Shown here piece after piece: positions 59,233 to 64,000 of a DNA stretch of 64,000 nucleotides (position 1 is the first letter of the stretch; the number at the start of each line of letters is the position of its first letter). The DNA lies in assembly GCA_035460165.1 (NCBI GenBank), contig DATHWW010000016.1, positions 1-64,000 of the forward strand. The letters run 5' to 3'. Origin of the DNA: MM2 sp035460165. Lineage in GTDB: Bacteria > Pseudomonadota > Gammaproteobacteria > Burkholderiales > Methylophilaceae. The notes under the pieces are model-generated. The model was given only the letters and a program-made list of their open reading frames with translations, ran no database searches and was not told the origin of the DNA. The translations under genes were made by a program, and so were the position numbers.

Positions 59233-59739
59233 ATGAGCAATATCATGTCCTGTGTTTCCGTCATTGCCGCAGTTGCCGACAACAAGGCAATCGGCCTCGA
59301 TAATGCCTTACCTTGGCATTTGCCTGAAGATCTCAAGCGTTTCCGCAGCCTTACGATGGGTCACCATATTATCATGGGACGTAAGACCTACGAGTCGTTG
59401 GGAAGGTTGCTGCCTGGCCGTACCACGGTGATTGTGACGCGCCAAACGGACTATTGTGTCGAGGGGGCGATTACGGCGGGGTCGTTGGAGTCGGCTATTT
59501 CGCAATGCGGCAACGATACGGAGATATTCGTGATCGGCGGCGCGGAATTGTATCGGGAAGCGTTGAATAAAGCGGATAAGCTTTATCTGACCGAGATTCA
59601 CGGCGAATACGCAGCCGACGCGTATTTCCCCGAGTACGATCAAAGTGCCTGGCGTGAGCTGACGCGCGAACAGCACGTCAGCTCCGACGGTTTGGCATAC
59701 AGCTTCGTGGTGTACGGCCGCAAAGCCGCCAGCGTTTAG
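59233..59739 (+). CDS. folA: Dihydrofolate reductase
   Basis: NADPH-dependent reduction of dihydrofolate to tetrahydrofolate, replenishing the folate used by ThyA. ATG at 59233 gives 168 aa; ATG at 59245 (MSCVSVIAAVADNKAIG) is equally plausible. Motifs are NALPWHLPEDLKRFRSLTMG (substrate site with the Asp/Glu position), IIMGRKTYESLG and FVIGGAELY. Its end overlaps the convergent decarboxylase gene by 4 bp. Confidence 0.95.
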   Translation: MSNIMSCVSVIAAVADNKAIGLDNALPWHLPEDLKRFRSLTMGHHIIMGRKTYESLGRLLPGRTTVIVTRQTDYCVEGAITAGSLESAISQCGNDTEIFVIGGAELYREALNKADKLYLTEIHGEYAADAYFPEYDQSAWRELTREQHVSSDGLAYSFVVYGRKAASV

Positions 59740-61979
59740 CCGGCGACGCAATCCACGTAATAGCCTACCTTGCCGTCTGGCGAGACTTCCTTCACCAGGC
59801 CGTGGATGTCGGTCTCGAAGCCGGGGAAGCGCTCGTTGAACTCGCGTGCGAACTTCAAGTAGCGCACGATGGTGCTGTTGAAGCGCTCGCCCGGAATCAG
59901 CAGCGGGATACCAGGCGGATAAGGCGTCAGCAGCACGCTGGTCACGCGGCCTTCCAGATTGTCGATCTCGATGCGCTCGATCTCCTTGTGCGCCATCTTG
60001 GCGAAGGCGTCGGCCGGTTTCATTGCCGGAATCATGTTCGACAGGTACATTTCCGTGGTCAGGCGAGCGATGTCGTTGGCCTTGTAGATGCCGTGTATCT
60101 GCGCGCACAGTTCGCGCAGGCCGATCTTCTCGTAACGCGGCTGCTTGATGACGAATTCCGGCAGGACGCGCCACAGCGGCTGGTTCTTGTCGTAATCGTC
60201 CTTGAATTGCTGCAGCGCGGTCACCAGCGTGTTCCAGCGGCCCTTGGTGATGCCGATGGTGAACATGATGAAGAACGAATACAGGCCGGTCTTTTCGACG
60301 ATAACGCCGTGTTCAGCCAGGTATTTGGTGACGATGGCCGCCGGGATGCCGATGTCGTCCGAGAACGAGCCGTCCACGTCGAGACCGGGGGTGATCACGG
60401 TCGCCTTGATCGGATCCAGCATGTTGAAGCCCGCGGCGAGATTGCTGAAACCGTGCCAGCGTTCGGAATCGCGCAGCATCCAATCTTCGCGTTCGCCGAT
60501 GCCTTCCTCTGCCAGATAATCCGGCCCCCACACCTTGAACCACCAGTCGGCGCCCCATTCCGCGTCCACCTTGCGCATCGCGCGGCGGAAATCCAGTGCC
60601 TCCATGATCGATTCCTCGACCAGCGCGGTGCCGCCGGGCGGCTCCATCATCGCGGCAGCGACGTCGCAAGAGGCGATGATCGAATATTGCGGGCTGGTCG
60701 ACGTATGCATCAGGTAGGCTTCGTTGAACACGTCGCGATCGAGTTTGTTGTCGGTGGCGTCCTGCACCAGGATCTGCGACGCCTGGGAAAGCCCGGCCAG
60801 CAGTTTGTGTGTTGACTGCGTCGCAAACAGCATGGACGTTTCGCAGCGCGGCCGGTCCTTGCCGATCGCGTGCATGCTGCGGTAAAAGTCATGGAAGGTC
60901 GCGTGCGGCAGCCAGGCTTCGTCGAAATGCAGCGTGTCGATTTCGCCGTCCAGCATCTGCTTGATAGTGTCGACGTTATACAGAATGCCGTCGTAAGTAC
61001 TTTGCGTGATGGTCAGCACACGCGGCTTGCCCTGTACACCGCGCGCGAACGGGTTAGCCTCGATCTTCTTGCGGATGTTTTCCGGCTTGAATTCTTCCAG
61101 CGGAATCGGCCCGATAATGCCGAAGTGGTTGCGCGTCGGCATCAGGAACACGGGAATGGCGCCAGTCATCATGATCGAGTGCAGGATGGACTTGTGGCAG
61201 TTGCGGTCGACCACCACGATATCGCCCGGTGCCACGGTCGAATGCCAGACGATCTTGTTGGAGGTCGAGGTGCCGTTGGTGACGAAGAACAGGTGATCGC
61301 AATTGAAAATACGCGCCGCGTTGCGCTCGGAAGCGGCGACGGGGCCGGTATGGTCGAGCAGCTGGCCGAGTTCGTCCACCGCGTTGCAGACGTCGGCGCG
61401 CAGCATGTTCTCGCCGAAGAACTGGTGGAACATCTGGCCGACCGGAGACTTCAGGAAGGCGACGCCGCCGGAGTGGCCGGGGCAGTGCCAGGAATAGGAA
61501 CCGTCGGCCGCATAATGCGTCAGCGCGCGGAAGAACGGCGGCGGCAGCGAGTCGAGATAGGTGCGGGCCTCGCGCACGATGTAGCGCGCGATGAATTCCG
61601 GCGTGTCCTCGTACATATGGATGAAGCCGTTCAGCTCGCGCAGGATTTCATTCGGGATATGGCGCGACGTACGGGTTTCGCCATGCAGAAAAATCGGGAT
61701 TTCCTCATTGCGGAAACGGATCTCGTCCACAAACGCGCGCAGCCGGTCGAGCGCGTCCTGCGATTCCTCTGCGAATTCTTCATCGTCTATCGACAGGATG
61801 AATGCCGACGCGCGGCTTTGCTGTTGCGCGAACGAAGACATGTCGACAAAGCTGGTGACGCCCAGCACCTCGAAGCCCTCGTCCTCGATGGCTTTGGCCA
61901 GCACGCGAATACCCAGGCCCGAAGTGTTCTCGGAGCGGAAGTCTTCGTCAATGATGACGACGGGAAAACGAAATTTCAT
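59736..61979 (-). CDS. Arginine/lysine/ornithine decarboxylase (fold-type I, large)
   Basis: PLP-dependent basic amino acid decarboxylase, 747 aa. It has an N-terminal response-regulator-like wing domain (about 1-130), then WHCPGHSGGVAF, NGTSTSNKIVWHS, the PLP lysine in ATQSTHKLLAGLSQ, and LHFDEAWLPHATFHDFY, followed by the C-terminal domain. This is the AdiA/LdcC/SpeC class that forms decamers or dimers. The substrate (Arg, Lys or Orn) cannot be told from these motifs. It would supply polyamine or consume protons. Confidence 0.9.
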   Translation of the reverse strand: MKFRFPVVIIDEDFRSENTSGLGIRVLAKAIEDEGFEVLGVTSFVDMSSFAQQQSRASAFILSIDDEEFAEESQDALDRLRAFVDEIRFRNEEIPIFLHGETRTSRHIPNEILRELNGFIHMYEDTPEFIARYIVREARTYLDSLPPPFFRALTHYAADGSYSWHCPGHSGGVAFLKSPVGQMFHQFFGENMLRADVCNAVDELGQLLDHTGPVAASERNAARIFNCDHLFFVTNGTSTSNKIVWHSTVAPGDIVVVDRNCHKSILHSIMMTGAIPVFLMPTRNHFGIIGPIPLEEFKPENIRKKIEANPFARGVQGKPRVLTITQSTYDGILYNVDTIKQMLDGEIDTLHFDEAWLPHATFHDFYRSMHAIGKDRPRCETSMLFATQSTHKLLAGLSQASQILVQDATDNKLDRDVFNEAYLMHTSTSPQYSIIASCDVAAAMMEPPGGTALVEESIMEALDFRRAMRKVDAEWGADWWFKVWGPDYLAEEGIGEREDWMLRDSERWHGFSNLAAGFNMLDPIKATVITPGLDVDGSFSDDIGIPAAIVTKYLAEHGVIVEKTGLYSFFIMFTIGITKGRWNTLVTALQQFKDDYDKNQPLWRVLPEFVIKQPRYEKIGLRELCAQIHGIYKANDIARLTTEMYLSNMIPAMKPADAFAKMAHKEIERIEIDNLEGRVTSVLLTPYPPGIPLLIPGERFNSTIVRYLKFAREFNERFPGFETDIHGLVKEVSPDGKVGYYVDCVAG

Positions 61980-62037
61980 GGCATTTCCTCATGCAAAAGA
62001 GGATGTGAAAAAGATAGCGCTGGCAAAAATGCGTGCG

Positions 62038-62262
62038 CTATTCGCGAGGGGGGTAGGGGTTGACCAGGCTGAGCATCAACTCGGCCAGTGTGTTGCGTAC
62101 TTGCTCTTCGTCGCAGCCCATCAGTACGGCGTCTTCCAGCGCGTCCTGGGCCATCTGGCGCAGTTCTTCCAGATTTTCGCGCATCACCTTGTTCTTTTCG
62201 GTGCAGGCGATCACTTCGCCCTTGGGGCCGCGCCAGACGATTTTTTCGATATTTAGTTGCAT
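62038..62262 (-). CDS. Small conserved hypothetical protein
   Basis: Not recognised with a named family. A 74-aa acidic, helical protein (MQLNIEKIVWRGPKGEVIACTEKNKVMRENLEELRQMAQDALEDA shortened here: core KNKVMRENLEELRQMAQ). It starts 4 bp after dcd on the same strand and precedes the decarboxylase by 58 bp, so it is probably translated from the dcd transcript. No signal peptide. Confidence 0.7.
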   Translation of the reverse strand: MQLNIEKIVWRGPKGEVIACTEKNKVMRENLEELRQMAQDALEDAVLMGCDEEQVRNTLAELMLSLVNPYPPRE

Positions 62263-62266
62263 AGCC

Positions 62267-62839
62267 TCAGATCTTGGGCAGCGTCACGCCATGCTGGCCC
62301 TGATATTTGCCGCCGCGGTCCTTATAGGATGTTTCGCATACGTCATCGTCATCTGCCTCGAAGAACAATACCTGCGCACAACCTTCATTGGCGTAAATCT
62401 TGGCTGGCAGCGGCGTCGTGTTGCTGAACTCCAGCGTCACATACCCTTCCCATTCCGGCTCGAACGGCGTCACATTGACGATGATGCCGCAACGCGCATA
62501 GGTCGACTTGCCGAGACAGATCGTCAGCACATTGCGCGGGATGCGGAAGTATTCCACCGTGCGTGCCAGCGCGAATGAGTTGGGCGGAATGATGCAGTAG
62601 TCGGCATCTACTTCGACGAAGGAGTTGGGGTCGAAGTTCTTGGGATCCACGATGGTGCTGTTGATGTTGGTGAACAACTTGAATTCGCTGGAGCAGCGGA
62701 TATCGTAGCCATAGCTCGAAGTGCCGTACGAAACCAGTTTGTGGCCATTGGCTTCCTTCACCTGGCCCGGCTCGAAAGGTTCGATCATGCCGTGCTGTTC
62801 CGCCATGCGGCGTATCCATTTGTCGGATTTTATGCTCAT
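62267..62839 (-). CDS. dcd: dCTP deaminase
   Basis: Deaminates dCTP to dUTP, feeding dUMP to thymidylate synthase. The 190-aa protein starts MSIKSDKWIRRMAEQHGMIEPF and has SYGYDIRCSSEF, FALARTVEYFRIPRNVL, GKSTYARCGIIVNVTPFEPEW and the C-terminal DRGGKYQGQHGVTLPKI, matching the E. coli-type homotrimeric enzyme. It belongs to the same nucleotide route as thyA and folA in this window. Confidence 0.96.
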   Translation of the reverse strand: MSIKSDKWIRRMAEQHGMIEPFEPGQVKEANGHKLVSYGTSSYGYDIRCSSEFKLFTNINSTIVDPKNFDPNSFVEVDADYCIIPPNSFALARTVEYFRIPRNVLTICLGKSTYARCGIIVNVTPFEPEWEGYVTLEFSNTTPLPAKIYANEGCAQVLFFEADDDDVCETSYKDRGGKYQGQHGVTLPKI

Positions 62840-63011
62840 AGTCGCTAGATTAGGTAAGTGACTGAAAAAGAGGGGGCATTATACGGCGCATGTTGCCGAT
62901 TTTGTATGAAATTTGGGTGCGCTCCCAGGTTATGCTTTCCTATCTGCGCCACCGGTTGTAGCAGGTATTGCACTCCGCTTTATTCCAGTTCAACGCAGGC
63001 GGTAAACATGC

Positions 63012-64000
63012 TCAATCCTCTTCCTTGTCTTCATACACCTTGCGGCGGGCGCGAACGCCCTGTGCCAGTGTGTCCAACAGGTCGATGGTGTCTTGCCAGC
63101 CCAGGCATGCATCGGTGATGGATTTGCCGTACTCCAGCACGCAACCGTCCTCGAGTTCCTGCCGGCCTTCGTTAAGGTGCGACTCAACCATCAGTCCGAA
63201 TATGCGCTGATCGCCCGCTGCCAGCTGGCCGGCGACGTCCTGCGCGACATCCATCTGGCGCTTGTATTGCTTGCTGCTGTTGGCGTGCGAGCAGTCGATC
63301 ATCACGCGCGGTGCGAGACCGGACTTTGCCAGCTCCTTGCAGGCTTCATCGACGCTGGCGGCATCGTAATTCGGCTGCTTGCCGCCGCGCAGGATCGCGT
63401 GGCAATCCTCGTTGCCGGCGGTCGACACAATGGCGGAGTGGCCGGCTTTGGTCACGGCCAGGAAATGGTGCGGGCAGGCGGCAGCTTTTATCGCATCAAC
63501 TGCGATGCGGATATTGCCGTCAGTGCCGTTCTTGAATCCCACCGGGCAAGATAGGCCGGAAGCCAGTTCGCGGTGGATCTGGCTTTCCGTGGTACGTGCG
63601 CCGATGGCGCCCCAGGAAACCAGGTCGGCCGTGTATTGTGGCGTGATGACGTCCAGGAATTCGGTACCGGCAGGCATTCCGAGTTCGTTGATTTCCAGAA
63701 GAATCTGTCGCGCAAGACGCAGGCCGTCGTTGATGCTGAAGCTGCCATCCAGGTGCGGGTCGTTGATCAGGCCTTTCCAGCCGACGGTGGTGCGCGGTTT
63801 TTCGAAGTACACGCGCATGACGATCAGCAGATCGGCGGACAAACGATTCCGCTGCTGCATCAACCGTTCAGCGTATTCCAGTGCGGCCGTGTGATCGTGG
63901 ATGGAGCAAGGGCCGATGATGACCAGCAGGCGATCATCCGCTCCGTGCAGGATGCGGTGAATATCGTGACGCGTGGCGACGATGTTTTCAGAGGCGCCGT
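63012..64000 (-). CDS. aroG: 3-deoxy-7-phosphoheptulonate (DAHP) synthase, 5' truncated by window edge
   Basis: First shikimate-pathway enzyme, joining PEP and erythrose-4-P. The frame is open through base 64000, so the true start lies outside; the first about 30 residues are missing. Visible are RHDIHRILHGADDRLLVIIGPCSIHD, the RVYFEKPRTTVGWKGLINDP motif, GARTTESQIHRELASG, PVGFKNGTDG and MIDCSHANSSK. This is the class I-alpha AroF/G/H type; which aromatic amino acid inhibits it cannot be told. Confidence 0.95.
   Translation of the reverse strand, partial: GASENIVATRHDIHRILHGADDRLLVIIGPCSIHDHTAALEYAERLMQQRNRLSADLLIVMRVYFEKPRTTVGWKGLINDPHLDGSFSINDGLRLARQILLEINELGMPAGTEFLDVITPQYTADLVSWGAIGARTTESQIHRELASGLSCPVGFKNGTDGNIRIAVDAIKAAACPHHFLAVTKAGHSAIVSTAGNEDCHAILRGGKQPNYDAASVDEACKELAKSGLAPRVMIDCSHANSSKQYKRQMDVAQDVAGQLAAGDQRIFGLMVESHLNEGRQELEDGCVLEYGKSITDACLGWQDTIDLLDTLAQGVRARRKVYEDKEED

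Overview
The window is chromosomal DNA from a Gram-negative betaproteobacterium, most likely Nitrosomonadales and possibly Gallionellaceae (Sideroxydans/Gallionella-like). The assignment rests on gene content and protein character: flhF-flhG-fliA-motC-motD flagellar order, pyrG-kdsA-eno-ftsB, a GlrK/QseG/GlrR system, an mxaRSACKL-like block, and dense GC-rich coding. It is inferred, not tested by a database search. There is no phage, insertion sequence or CRISPR array. Both edges cut genes: flhF on the left, a DAHP synthase on the right.

Layout. 1-4.4 kb: flagellar genes, with flgM-flgN behind a near-consensus sigma-28 promoter. 4.4-4.6 kb: tRNA-Lys with its own promoter and terminator. 4.6-9.6 kb: phosphoglucomutase, then a minus-strand unit in which a c-di-GMP-I (GEMM) riboswitch precedes an EAL-HDOD protein, algC-type phosphomannomutase and a membrane retropepsin. 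9.6-13 kb: a decayed hemN pseudogene, iscX, an Old Yellow Enzyme and class I fumarase. 12.9-13.03 kb: a predicted sRNA with a sigma-54 promoter and a terminator. 13-19.9 kb: glyA, nrdR, a small BamE-like protein, ribD, tatD, and an mtnA-aldolase pair of methylthioadenosine disposal. 20-25.8 kb: KdpDE-like two-component system, Kup K+ transporter and a chemoreceptor; 11-bp direct repeats resembling KdpE sites precede both the kdpDE-kup unit and the chemoreceptor. 27-35 kb: housekeeping genes, an M48 lipoprotein peptidase and ygfZ/ygfX. 35.5-43.5 kb: a diguanylate cyclase and an mxaRSACKL-like operon without methanol dehydrogenase genes. 43.7-49 kb: DinB polymerase, ada-alkB alkylation repair and two TetR-related genes. 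49-54 kb: alaA, hom-thrC, thyA. 54-59 kb: a sigma-54/GlrR module. 59-64 kb: folA, a large basic amino acid decarboxylase, dcd and DAHP synthase.

Most notable signals. (1) Two intergenic elements (15.03-15.29 and 31.82-32.09 kb) share one architecture: an outer inverted repeat enclosing two arms, each an inverted repeat capped by a conserved module of about 66-74 nt. The four modules are related to each other, but the stems are unrelated between the elements and still nearly perfectly paired. (2) A complete GlrR circuit: two exact TGTC-N10-GACA sites and a consensus sigma-54 promoter (TGGCACG-N4-TTGCA) lie between glrR and an EF-hand/BON operon. (3) A predicted sigma-54-driven sRNA of about 74 nt upstream of fumarase. 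(4) The c-di-GMP riboswitch over EAL-HDOD and algC. (5) An identical-format 18-bp palindrome (ATAC-N2-ACTAGT-N2-GTAT) at two loci 5 kb apart, one in front of a TetR-like protein that has lost its HTH and gained a membrane segment.
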